Source: CAWDPQ01 sp049642465 (lineage in GTDB: Bacteria > Acidobacteriota > Vicinamibacteria > Vicinamibacterales > 2-12-FULL-66-21). From it: 27,347 nt of DNA. Below, one piece after another: positions 1 through 6,415 of this stretch. The position numbers were made by a program, and so were the translations under genes. Numbering within the stretch: the stretch's first letter is position 1; each line of letters starts with the position of its first letter. The notes beneath the pieces were generated by a model. That model saw only the letters and a program-made list of their open reading frames with translations, did no database searches and was not told the origin of the DNA. The DNA lies in NCBI GenBank assembly GCA_049642465.1, contig JBAROV010000180.1, positions 1 to 27,347 of the forward strand, in the 5' to 3' direction.

Positions 1-330
1 TCGACCGCCGCCACCACCACCGCCGCCGTAGTTGCCGCGACCGCGACCGCCGCCTCCGCCACCCCCGCCGAACCCTCCCTCGGGCTTCGGACGAGCTTCA
101 TTCACCACTAATGCCCGCCCTTCCATCTGGTGTTCGTGAAGTTCGCTGATGGCTTTCTGCGCCTCATCGTCAGAGGCCATCTCAACGAAAGCGAACCCGC
201 GAGCGCGGCCGGTGGCCATGTCACGCATGACGCGCACGCTATCGACCTTCCCCGCCCGGCTGAACAGTTCGGTCAGCTGATCCTCCGTGGTCGAATATGG
301 AAGGTTACCGACGTAGAGTCTCCTGCCCAT
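1..330 (-). CDS. RRM-domain RNA-binding protein, glycine-rich tail (C-terminus cut by window edge)
   Basis: Reading leftwards from an ATG at 330 gives 110 codons with no stop before the window edge, so the C-terminus is missing. The protein is a classic single RNA-recognition motif. An RNP-2-like strand (LYVGNLPY) lies near residues 5-12 and an RNP-1-like strand (RGFAFVEM) near 47-54, followed by a Gly/Arg-rich tail (GGGGGGGGRGRGNYGGG) of the kind found in bacterial and cyanobacterial Rbp proteins. Such proteins bind single-stranded RNA and are often linked to cold shock or RNA turnover; the target here is unknown. A good ribosome site (AGGAG) lies about ten bases before the ATG, which fixes the start. 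The gene is divergent from the SCO gene. The family call is secure; the cellular role is inferred only from the family. Confidence 0.92.
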   Translation of the reverse strand, partial: MGRRLYVGNLPYSTTEDQLTELFSRAGKVDSVRVMRDMATGRARGFAFVEMASDDEAQKAISELHEHQMEGRALVVNEARPKPEGGFGGGGGGGGRGRGNYGGGGGGGGR

Positions 331-502
331 GCTGTCACTTACTCCTGCCAAAGCGCGTTATTCTGACAATCCGAACGTTACTCGCTCCCGCGCTTGGAAC
401 GAAACGCCGTCGGTAAGCACACGCGAGTTGCTTTAGGCGGAATCAGCTTAGCCGTCGAAGGCAAGGGCGGGCTCCCATTTGGCGGCGAGTATAGCAGAAT
501 GC
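331..502. other. Intergenic region between divergent RRM and SCO genes
   Basis: This 172-base region separates two divergent genes and must carry both promoters. I found no strong -35/-10 pair, long inverted repeat or small coding frame in it. The start of the SCO gene is uncertain, so its right border could lie further downstream (521 or 560). Confidence 0.5.
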
Positions 503-1408
503 ATGCCGTCTTCCGGGAAGGTGACTGAGCCATTGGACACCCATTTTCGCTCGTCAGTTTTGTATCGCACCTTCTGTTTTTGTGCCTTCGCGCTCACCGT
601 GGGGACCGCGGCCTGTCGTCCCCCTGCGCGCCAGTATGAACTTCGCGGGGTCGTGGTTTCGGTGGATACGGCGCGACAAGAGATCACCATCAAACACGAA
701 GACATCCCCCGCTTCATGCCCGGCATGACGATGCCGTTCAAGGTACGAGATCGGAGATTGCTGGAAGGGCGAGTTCCTGGCGACCTCGTCCGCGCGACGC
801 TCGTCGTCCAGGACGCCGATGCGTATTTGCGGACGCTCGAGCGCACCGGGTCCGCGCCCGTTCCGCCGAATCCGGCCGCGTCACTTTCGGACATTTTGCA
901 TCCAGGGAACACGGTTCCCGACGGTACGTTCACCGACGAGACCGGAGCATCGCGCAAACTGACGGATTGGCGCGGTCAGGCGCTCGCCGTCACATTCATA
1001 TACACCCGCTGTCCGGTACCCAACTTCTGTCCGTTGATGGATCAGCATTTCAAACACGTGCAGGAGAGCGTTGCTGGAGAGGCGGACCTGCGCGGACGGG
1101 TGCACCTGCTGTCGATCAGTTTCGATCCGGATTACGATCGGCCACCTGTGCTCGAGGCGCGAGCGCGACAACTCGGGGCCAATGGCAGTATTTGGACGTT
1201 CCTCACTGGAGATCGCATCGAGATCGAACGGTTCGCGTCGCGCTTCGGTATTTCAGTTATACGGGACGAGGGTTCTCCGCAGGAGATCGTCCATAACCTG
1301 CGGACGGCGGTCATCGATCCGAACGGTCAACTGGTTACGATTTTTGGCGGCAACGAATGGACGCCGCAGGAGCTCGTCGGCGGCCTGAGGAAAGCGCTTG
1401 GAAGGTGA
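503..1408 (+). CDS. CusF-SCO fusion: SCO1/SenC family copper protein with N-terminal CusF-like domain
   Basis: The 301-residue product has a hydrophobic export segment (about residues 19-38) ending in a possible lipobox Cys at 38. A CusF-like copper-binding stretch follows (about 46-105; H65 and a Met-rich MPGMTMPF motif at 72-79). The rest is an SCO/thioredoxin-like domain (about 125-301). SCO proteins deliver copper to cytochrome oxidase CuA or act as thiol reductases. The copper/thiol cysteines are C170 and C176, with the downstream SCO histidine probably H264 (EIVHNL). The Cys spacing is CX5C (CPVPNFC) instead of the usual CX3C. The start is uncertain: ATG 503 is listed, GTG 521 and TTG 560 are in frame, and a TTG at 479 is less likely. 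The next gene overlaps its end, suggesting co-translation. Confidence 0.88.
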   Translation: MPSSGKVTEPLDTHFRSSVLYRTFCFCAFALTVGTAACRPPARQYELRGVVVSVDTARQEITIKHEDIPRFMPGMTMPFKVRDRRLLEGRVPGDLVRATLVVQDADAYLRTLERTGSAPVPPNPAASLSDILHPGNTVPDGTFTDETGASRKLTDWRGQALAVTFIYTRCPVPNFCPLMDQHFKHVQESVAGEADLRGRVHLLSISFDPDYDRPPVLEARARQLGANGSIWTFLTGDRIEIERFASRFGISVIRDEGSPQEIVHNLRTAVIDPNGQLVTIFGGNEWTPQELVGGLRKALGR

Positions 1409-2078
1409 CGCGCCGGCGCGGGACGCCTTTCGCCCCGCCGAGCGTCATCTGATCGAACGGCTCCGCACGCCGGCCGCGGTCCAGCGATTTCTCAACCAAC
1501 TGCCCTACAACACCGAACCGCCACCCGGACGCGCGACGCTGCGAAGCTTCCGCGGAGTCGTCCGGCATGGCACGGTGCACTGCCTCGAGGCTGCACTGGC
1601 GGCGGCCGTGATTCTCGAACAACACGGCTACCCCCCGCTCGTGCTCAGTTTCGAGTCGATCGACGAGCTCGATCACGTGCTCTTCGTGTATCGGAAGAAG
1701 GGCCAGTGGGGTTCTGTCGCACGGTCGCGAGATCCTGGTCTCCACGGGCGCAAGCCCGCTTTTCCCAGCGCTCGCGCACTCGCCCTGAGTTATGTCGATC
1801 CGTATGTGGACTTCTCCGGGCGGATTACCGGCTATGTGGTTGCCGATCTCAGAGCACTCGTCGGCGGATACGACTGGCGACTTTCTGATCAGAACGTGTG
1901 GAAGGTGGAACGCGCGCTCCTGAAGCTTCGGCACCGGCGTATTCGGAGCTCCGACCGGCGCATCGATGCGCTACGCACGCGATACCGCGCGTACAGGGCA
2001 GAGTACGGACGCAAGCCGGTTCACTACTATCGTGGCCGCGACAAATGGTCGGAATTGCCCGAGGAGTTCCGCTACTAG
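1398..2078 (+). CDS. Conserved hypothetical protein, transglutaminase-like Cys-His-Asp pattern
   Basis: This is a 226-residue, Arg-rich soluble protein. It starts at a TTG that overlaps the last codons of the SCO gene by 11 bases, so the two are probably coupled. I do not recognise a named family. Residues C62 (in TVHCLEAA), H93 (in ELDHVLFVY) and D112 (in RSRDPGLHGR) fall in the order and spacing of a transglutaminase-like or papain-fold Cys-His-Asp triad. The strands around H93 and the segment before D112 also fit that fold. The C-terminal third (about 165-226) is basic and ends in an aromatic-rich tail. No signal peptide or membrane segment is visible. An amidase, peptidase or acyltransferase role is inference from the triad alone. 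Confidence 0.7.
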   Translation: MEGDAPARDAFRPAERHLIERLRTPAAVQRFLNQLPYNTEPPPGRATLRSFRGVVRHGTVHCLEAALAAAVILEQHGYPPLVLSFESIDELDHVLFVYRKKGQWGSVARSRDPGLHGRKPAFPSARALALSYVDPYVDFSGRITGYVVADLRALVGGYDWRLSDQNVWKVERALLKLRHRRIRSSDRRIDALRTRYRAYRAEYGRKPVHYYRGRDKWSELPEEFRY

Positions 2079-2083
2079 GCCGA

Positions 2084-2118
2084 CCGAGTCCCGAGCCCCG
2101 AGCTCCGAGCCCCGACTG
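2084..2118. repeat. Degenerate 7-bp tandem repeat (CCGAGYC), about 5 copies
   Basis: Five consecutive 7-base units start at 2084, 2091, 2098, 2105 and 2112 (CCGAGTC, CCGAGCC, CCGAGCT, CCGAGCC, CCGACTG). They fill the gap between two convergent stop codons. It is a simple word-like repeat similar in style to the others in this window. There is no clear U-tract terminator. Confidence 0.8.
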
Positions 2119-2122
2119 CGTC

Positions 2123-2422
2123 TCAGTCGAGATCGAAGTCGCGGGTCGGTTTGGTCACCGGCTCCTGGTGAGCCTGGCGGAGTGCTTCCTCGAATCGTTT
2201 CGACAGCGCATCTCCGCGCGTTTTCTCGGCGGCGACGGATTGCTGAAAGATGGCCTCGCGGCGCGCGGCTTCCTCGGCGAGGATCCGTTGTGCCTCGGAG
2301 AGCTCGGGACGATCGGAGCGCACCGGCTCTTCATGGCGGACGATCCGGCGCAGGTTGGTGTCGATCACCAGGGTCGCCTGGCAGCAAGGACACGTGACGT
2401 CGAATTCGGATTTGAGTTTCAC
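2123..2422 (-). CDS. Small hypothetical protein with N-terminal CPCC zinc-ribbon-like motif and coiled coil
   Basis: The 99-residue protein begins at a GTG four bases after the stop of the upstream lipoprotein-like gene, so the two are likely co-transcribed. The N-terminus (residues 1-22) holds a CPCC motif (C11, C13, C14) followed by a beta strand. This looks like half of a zinc ribbon, but no second Cys pair is present. Residues about 40-88 are Ala/Glu/Arg-rich with heptad-like spacing and should form a coiled coil, and the tail is acidic (DFDLD). No signal peptide is visible, so it is probably cytoplasmic. The half-ribbon could bind zinc as a dimer held together by the coiled coil; this is inference. 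No family name is claimed. Confidence 0.7.
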   Translation of the reverse strand: MKLKSEFDVTCPCCQATLVIDTNLRRIVRHEEPVRSDRPELSEAQRILAEEAARREAIFQQSVAAEKTRGDALSKRFEEALRQAHQEPVTKPTRDFDLD

Positions 2423-2426
2423 GGAT

Positions 2427-2750
2427 CTACTTCCCCCACGCGAGCGCGACGGCTGCTCCGGCGGAGTCCGTCGCGGAGACTGTCACCTTTTTCACACTCA
2501 TCGTACCGCGATCGAACCGCTGTCCGAACCCCGTTTGAAAGTCGCGAAGCGGCGCGTTCATCAGGCCACCGGGCATCAGCGACCGAACGCCGCCGGTAAA
2601 GTGGTCGTTGATCGTCACGCGGACGTTGCGCCACTCGCGACTCGATTGATTCTCGAGCACCAGCATGCCGTCTCTGATGACGATCGGATCGCGTGGTGCG
2701 GCGCATGCCGCGCCAACAACCAGCAGCGCAACAACTACGCGACGTGTCAT
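2427..2750 (-). CDS. Small exported hypothetical protein (probable lipoprotein)
   Basis: The 107-residue product starts with MTRR, then a hydrophobic core (VVVALLVVGAAC) that ends at a Cys near residue 17, typical of a lipoprotein signal peptide. An in-frame ATG lies 24 bases upstream at 2774 but would place eight polar residues before the signal, so 2750 is preferred. The mature part has alternating hydrophobic residues (DGMLVLENQSSREWRNVRVTIN), suggesting a small beta-sandwich or immunoglobulin-like fold. No catalytic motif is visible. It is followed after four bases by the CPCC protein, giving a two-gene unit divergent from the phospholipase D gene. Function unknown. Confidence 0.72.
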   Translation of the reverse strand: MTRRVVVALLVVGAACAAPRDPIVIRDGMLVLENQSSREWRNVRVTINDHFTGGVRSLMPGGLMNAPLRDFQTGFGQRFDRGTMSVKKVTVSATDSAGAAVALAWGK

Positions 2751-2799
2751 GCTGCCGGACGCCTGGTGAAGCATAGCACTATGATATCCACCATGCGGC

Positions 2800-2838
2800 T
2801 GAACCCTCGACTCGCTTCGTTCGCTCAGGGCAGGGCGC
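2800..2838. repeat. CTCGACTCGCTTCGTTCGCTC-type intergenic repeat word
   Basis: The stretch beginning CCCTCGACTCGCTTCGTTCG and running into CTCAGGGCAGGG is a near mirror repeat. It resembles a short extragenic word that recurs in many GC-rich environmental genomes; that recollection is from general knowledge and was not searched. It lies between divergent genes, just ahead of the phospholipase D start. Confidence 0.45.
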
Positions 2839-2854
2839 CTGGCACGGCTCGTTG

Positions 2855-4108
2855 ATGCTGTGGCTTTCCGTGGCCGGAGGCATTTTCCTCGCCTGGCTGA
2901 TACTCGTCTTCCTGTTCACACCAGGGATCAACTATCACCTGAGCCGACGGACATCGGTCCACGCAGACGAGTTCCTCTATACCATCCAGTCCACCTGCCA
3001 GGCCGCGCTGCACCACGGGAACAAGGTCGAAATCCTCACCAACGGTCGCGAGTTCTACCCGGCGATGCTCGAGGCCATCCGATCGGCCACGCGTTCGGTG
3101 AACATGGAGTGTTACATCTTTCAACCAGGGCGGGTCGCCGATCAATTCATCGAAGCTCTGTCCGACCGCGCGCGCAAAGGTGTCAACGTCACGATTGTCG
3201 TGGACGCGATTGGCAGCTTCAGCCTCCGGGGACGCCCGGTTCGACGTCTCCGTAAGGCCGGGTGCCGCATTGAGTCGTACCAGCGGCTCCACTGGTACCG
3301 CTGGGCGCGCATCAACAACCGAACGCACCGCGAGCTGATCGTCATCGACGGACGGGTCGCCTTTGCCGGCGGCGCAGGGATCGCTGACTGGTGGATGTAC
3401 CCGCACGGGCGCCAGCGTCCGTGGCGCGACACGATGGCGCGGATCGAAGGTCCGATCGTCGCCGCGCTGCAGGGAGTGGCGGCCGAGAACTGGCTCGAGT
3501 GCTGCGGAGAGATCCTGACGGGTCCCGAGTACTTTCCTGATTTGGATCGCGCGGGTGACACCACGGCGTTCGTCATCCGCAGTTCGCCATCGGACCGCGC
3601 CACGGCTTCCCGCGTGGCCTTTCAACTATTGATGGAAGGAGCGGACCATCACGTGCACATTGCGACGCCGTACTTTCTGCCCGACCGGGCGTTTCGCCGT
3701 GCCCTGACGAGCATCGCGGCTCGTGGGGTGAAACTGTCGGTGGTCGTGCCCGGACGGGCGACCGATCAGAAATGGGTCCGCCTCGCCAGCCGCCGCATGT
3801 GGGGACAACTGCTCGAATCTGGTATTCGCATTTTCGAATACCGCGAAACCATGACCCACGCGAAGGTGCTCATCGTCGATGGTCTCTGGGCCGTCATCGG
3901 CACGACCAACGTGGACAACCGGTCCTTCGAACACAACGACGAGGTCAACGTCGCCCTGCTCGATGCGTCGGTCGCGCGCCGCCTGCAGGACGATTACGAG
4001 CGTGACATCCGCGACAGCGATGAGATTACGCTCGACGCCTGGCGGCGCCGTCCGCTGTGGGAGAAAATCGTCGGGCCGTTCGTGTGGATTCTCGAGCGAC
4101 AGCAGTGA
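2855..4108 (+). CDS. Phospholipase D / cardiolipin synthase-like protein with degenerate first HKD motif
   Basis: The 417-residue protein has one N-terminal membrane segment (about residues 3-22) and two phospholipase D catalytic halves, as in bacterial cardiolipin synthases, which join phosphatidylglycerol molecules at the inner membrane. The second HKD motif is intact (H335, K337, D342 in THAKVLIVDG, followed by GTTNVDNRSFEHNDEVN). The first reads H158-R-E160-L-I-V-I-D165, so the expected Lys is Glu. The rest of the first half (NNRTHREL, AFAGGAGIADWW) is well conserved, so the change is not decay. It may mark a subfamily. The ATG at 2855 is preferred over a TTG one codon earlier. The stop overlaps the start of the EEP hydrolase gene (TGATG), so the two are translationally coupled. 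Confidence 0.9.
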   Translation: MLWLSVAGGIFLAWLILVFLFTPGINYHLSRRTSVHADEFLYTIQSTCQAALHHGNKVEILTNGREFYPAMLEAIRSATRSVNMECYIFQPGRVADQFIEALSDRARKGVNVTIVVDAIGSFSLRGRPVRRLRKAGCRIESYQRLHWYRWARINNRTHRELIVIDGRVAFAGGAGIADWWMYPHGRQRPWRDTMARIEGPIVAALQGVAAENWLECCGEILTGPEYFPDLDRAGDTTAFVIRSSPSDRATASRVAFQLLMEGADHHVHIATPYFLPDRAFRRALTSIAARGVKLSVVVPGRATDQKWVRLASRRMWGQLLESGIRIFEYRETMTHAKVLIVDGLWAVIGTTNVDNRSFEHNDEVNVALLDASVARRLQDDYERDIRDSDEITLDAWRRRPLWEKIVGPFVWILERQQ

Positions 4109-4842
4109 TGGAAGCCAGGGCGCACATGGACGTGCGAATCGCCACCTACAACATTCACCGCTGCCGCGGTATGGATCGCCGCACCATACCATCGCGCATC
4201 GCCGACGTCCTTCGCGAGATCGACGCCGACGTTGTTGCGCTGCAGGAGGTCATCGGCGCCGGCCCGGCGGGCGCCGGCCAGGCGGAGGAAATCGGCGCCG
4301 CGCTCGGCATGGGTTGGGTCATGACCGCGGTGCGCCATCTCCGCCGCCACCTCTTTGGCAACGTCATCCTCAGCCGCTTTCCGATCGTCGATCACGGTCA
4401 GTACGATCTCTCGTGGCGAACGTGCGAGCCGCGCGCGTGCCAACGTGCGGATCTCGATCTCGGCGAGGGGCGAATGCTGCACATCTACAACGTGCACCTC
4501 GGCACCGCCGTACTCGAGCGCCGATATCAGGCGCCGCGACTCGCGTCGTTCGTCCACGATCGACGCGTCACCGGCCCGAAGATCATCCTGGGAGACTTCA
4601 ACGAGTGGATGCGCGGCCTCGCGACCCGGACGCTGAGTTCGTTATTCGATAGCGTGGACATTCACGCGCATCTGCGCCGCCGACGGACGTATCCGGGCCT
4701 CTTCCCCCTGCTCCACCTCGATCACATCTATTTCGAGGGCAAAGTTGAAGTGCGCGGCGTCGAGCTGCCGCGCACGCGCAAGGCGCTCATCGCCTCCGAC
4801 CACTTGCCGCTCGTCGCCAACGTCAGACTCGGGTACGACTGA
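4108..4842 (+). CDS. Endonuclease/exonuclease/phosphatase (EEP) family metal-dependent hydrolase
   Basis: The 244-residue protein carries the whole EEP signature in order. These are ATYNIH at the N-terminus (metal-proximal Asn), ALQEV (metal-binding Glu about 47), NVHLG, ILGDFNEW (catalytic Asp/Asn) and C-terminal SDHLPL (catalytic Asp-His). EEP enzymes hydrolyse phosphodiester or phosphate-ester bonds with Mg2+; members include nucleases, sphingomyelinases and inositol phosphatases. There is no signal peptide. Its start overlaps the stop of the cardiolipin-synthase-like gene, a pairing that suggests a role in phospholipid or phosphoester metabolism rather than DNA repair. This is inference. 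The first ATG in the overlap was chosen; an ATG six codons later, at 4126, is also possible. Confidence 0.9.
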   Translation: MEARAHMDVRIATYNIHRCRGMDRRTIPSRIADVLREIDADVVALQEVIGAGPAGAGQAEEIGAALGMGWVMTAVRHLRRHLFGNVILSRFPIVDHGQYDLSWRTCEPRACQRADLDLGEGRMLHIYNVHLGTAVLERRYQAPRLASFVHDRRVTGPKIILGDFNEWMRGLATRTLSSLFDSVDIHAHLRRRRTYPGLFPLLHLDHIYFEGKVEVRGVELPRTRKALIASDHLPLVANVRLGYD

Positions 4843-4847
4843 ACCGA

Positions 4848-4883
4848 GTGCCAGGGTGCCAAGGTGCCAGGGTGCCAGGGTGC
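4848..4883. repeat. 8-bp tandem repeat GTGCCARG, 4.5 copies
   Basis: Units start at 4848, 4856, 4864, 4872 and 4880 with exact 8-base period (GTGCCAGG or GTGCCAAG), the last one partial. The array ends directly against the TTGACA of the SPFH promoter. The same unit recurs at 11851-11910. Confidence 0.93.
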
Positions 4884-4912
4884 TTGACAGTGTGATGTCA
4901 AAATGATATCAA
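4884..4912 (+). promoter_or_regulatory. Predicted sigma-70-type promoter of the SPFH-RHH operon
   Basis: A perfect -35 hexamer (TTGACA, 4884-4889) is followed, after exactly 17 bases, by TATCAA (4907-4912), a four-of-six match to the -10 box. The -10 lies inside the middle palindrome of the operator described next. A start near 4919 would give a leader of about 118 bases before the ATG at 5037. Confidence 0.6.
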
Positions 4913-4922
4913 CATGACATCA
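4893..4922. promoter_or_regulatory. Predicted operator: three TGATRTCA-type palindromes on 11-bp centres
   Basis: TGATGTCA (4893-4900), TGATATCA (4904-4911) and TGACATCA (4915-4922) are separated by three bases each (AAA, ACA), so their starts are exactly 11 bases apart. The central one is a perfect palindrome, and the outer two are reverse complements of each other, making the whole 30 bp a symmetric site. Spacing of one helical turn is what cooperative ribbon-helix-helix dimers need, and the operon's second gene encodes such a protein. Autorepression is inferred. Confidence 0.7.
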
Positions 4923-5036
4923 AGCTCAGCTGAGCGGCCGCGGCCAGAGCGAGGCGCCGAAGCGAGGCGAAGCCGAGCCGCCGAGCGAGAGCGAGCGGGG
5001 GTGGGGCCCCGCGAGCAGGTGAGAAACGAGGTCACC

Positions 5037-5903
5037 ATGATTCGCGAGCGTGAAAACAAGGGTCTTCCCGGTCTGCCGATGCTGCTGGCGCTGCTGGCGG
5101 TATGCGGTCTCTGCATCTGGGGGATTGTGGCGGGAGCGCGCGGCGAATCCGGCGCCAGCGTCGTTCTCTGGGCGATGCTGCTGCTCCTCACCATCTTTCT
5201 CCTCGCCGGACTGTTCGTCGTGAATCCCAACGAGGGACGCGTGTTGCAGCTCTTCGGCGATTACCGGGGCACCGCCCGTGTGCCCGGGCTGCGTTGGGCG
5301 AACCCGTTCTATACGAAGAAGCGGATCTCGCAGCGCGTCAGAAACTTCGAGAGCGCTCGGCTGAAGGTCAACGATATCGAGGGGAATCCGATTGAGATTG
5401 CCGCGGTCGTCGTGTGGCAGGTTGTCGACACGGCGGAAGCCGTCTTCGAGGTGGACGACTACAACAATTACGTCAAAGTCCAGAGTGAGGCGGCGCTTCG
5501 GAACCTGACGACGAGTTACCCGTATGACGCACACGATGATGCGCAGATGTCGCTCCGCGGGCACACGCTCGCCGTCGCCGACCACCTCAAGAAAGAGATT
5601 CAGGAGCGGCTTGCCCGCGCTGGCGTGCAGGTGATCGAAGCGCGAATCAGCCACCTGGCGTACGCACCGGAGATTGCCGCCTCCATGCTGCAGCGTCAAC
5701 AGGCTGGCGCGATCATCGCCGCCCGCACGCGGATCGTCGAGGGTGCGGTTGGCATGGTGGAGATGGCGCTCGAAATGCTGTCGCGGCGCGAGATCGTCGA
5801 GCTGGACAACGAGCGCAAGGCCGCGATGGTCAGCAACCTGCTCGTGGTGCTCTGCGGCGAGCGCTCCACTCAGCCCATCGTCAATGCCGGAACGATTTAC
5901 TGA
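5037..5903 (+). CDS. SPFH/Band 7 (stomatin-like) membrane protein
   Basis: The 288-residue protein has two N-terminal membrane segments (about 12-33 and 41-62). An SPFH/Band 7 domain follows from about residue 63 (VVNPNEGRVLQLFGDYRGT, then EIAAVVVWQVVDTAEAVFEVDDY and the helical C-terminal region RISHLAYAPEIAASMLQRQQA). SPFH proteins oligomerise in membranes, organise microdomains and often regulate membrane proteases. The ATG at 5037 has a GAGG ribosome site five bases upstream. An upstream in-frame ATG at 4914 would lie inside the operator and add a low-complexity Arg/Glu leader, so it is rejected. The next gene, an RHH regulator, begins 8 bases after the stop. No NfeD-type protease partner is seen nearby. 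Confidence 0.93.
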   Translation: MIRERENKGLPGLPMLLALLAVCGLCIWGIVAGARGESGASVVLWAMLLLLTIFLLAGLFVVNPNEGRVLQLFGDYRGTARVPGLRWANPFYTKKRISQRVRNFESARLKVNDIEGNPIEIAAVVVWQVVDTAEAVFEVDDYNNYVKVQSEAALRNLTTSYPYDAHDDAQMSLRGHTLAVADHLKKEIQERLARAGVQVIEARISHLAYAPEIAASMLQRQQAGAIIAARTRIVEGAVGMVEMALEMLSRREIVELDNERKAAMVSNLLVVLCGERSTQPIVNAGTIY

Positions 5904-5911
5904 GCGGGCCC

Positions 5912-6106
5912 GTGCCGGATCGGAAACCGTTTCTGCTTCGGATCGACCGAGACGTCCTCGACGCCGTTCAGCGCTGGGCAGACGACGACCTGCGCAGCCT
6001 GAACGGCCAGATTGAGTTTCTGTTGAGAGAGGCGTTGAAGAAAGCGAGAAGACTCACGGACCAGCGAATCAGCGGGCCGGTGGACCAGCGGAAAACACGC
6101 GAGTGA
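5912..6106 (+). CDS. Arc-type ribbon-helix-helix DNA-binding protein, probable operon autoregulator
   Basis: The 64-residue protein starts at a GTG 8 bases after the SPFH stop. Residues 5-11 (KPFLLRI) form the predicted DNA-contacting beta strand. Helix A (about 13-28) and helix B (about 30-46, SLNGQIEFLLREALKKA) complete an Arc/MetJ-type fold. This matches Arc-domain proteins whose dimers insert a two-stranded ribbon into the major groove. The last 15 or so residues (TDQRISGPVDQRKTRE) are encoded by a degenerate GACCAGCGG-type repeat and look dispensable. It is not obviously an antitoxin: no toxin gene neighbours it. The triple palindrome upstream of the operon is its natural candidate site. 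The fold is confident; the target is inferred. Confidence 0.85.
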   Translation: MPDRKPFLLRIDRDVLDAVQRWADDDLRSLNGQIEFLLREALKKARRLTDQRISGPVDQRKTRE

Positions 6107-6134
6107 TCGGCTGATCCGTCGGGCGGTTGACCCG

Positions 6135-6353
6135 TCAGACTTCGTAGTCTTCTTCGATCGAGGGGAGCGGACGCGTCGCGGGACGCAAGGCTTCGCGGTG
6201 ATCGAACAGCGGAAGATCGCGAACGTGAAGGGTCAGCGGGCAACCCGGGCCCTTTTCCTCGACGATCACCGTGACTGGACTGCCTTCGACGCCCTCGCGG
6301 AAGCCAATGCGGCACCCACAAGCCAGTCTCGCGTGCGTGAATCCCTTCAACAT
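6135..6353 (-). CDS. Small Cys-containing hypothetical protein
   Basis: The 72-residue product starts at an ATG at 6353 and has high third-position GC like its neighbours. C12 and C14 (ACGCRIGF), C38 (GPGCPLTLHV) and H43 lie in a compact beta-rich N-terminal half. The C-terminal part reads RDLPLFDHREALRPATRP and ends in an acidic tail. The Cys/His pattern could bind one zinc ion. I do not recognise the family, though the motifs look conserved rather than random. It lies downstream of the TlpA operon and convergent with the SPFH-RHH operon. No export signal is visible. Function unknown. Confidence 0.65.
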   Translation of the reverse strand: MLKGFTHARLACGCRIGFREGVEGSPVTVIVEEKGPGCPLTLHVRDLPLFDHREALRPATRPLPSIEEDYEV

Positions 6354-6389
6354 CGTGAGTCGATTATATTACAGAGCAAGCGTCTTTTT

Positions 6390-6413
6390 CCCTTTTCCCT
6401 TCTCCCTTCTCCC
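6390..6413 (-). repeat. Four CCC runs at exact 7-base period; G-quadruplex-capable on the transcribed strand
   Basis: CCC runs at 6390-6392, 6397-6399, 6404-6406 and 6411-6413 are separated by 4-base loops. On the minus strand, which carries the TlpA message, this reads as four GGG runs immediately after the TlpA stop codon, followed by an A-rich tail. It fits the G3-N(1-7) quadruplex rule and is also a word-like repeat. Confidence 0.6.
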
Positions 6414-6415
6414 TT

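Noticed and set aside
2782..2789. TGATATCC near the phospholipase D gene as a second RHH operator
   Set aside because: Single imperfect half-site without the 11-bp array.
4914..5036. N-terminal extension of the SPFH protein from an ATG at 4914
   Set aside because: It would start inside the operator and -10 region and adds a low-complexity Arg/Glu stretch; the ATG at 5037 has its own ribosome site.
5912..6106. RHH protein as the antitoxin of a toxin-antitoxin pair
   Set aside because: The neighbours are an SPFH protein and a convergent Cys-containing protein; no toxin-like gene adjoins it.
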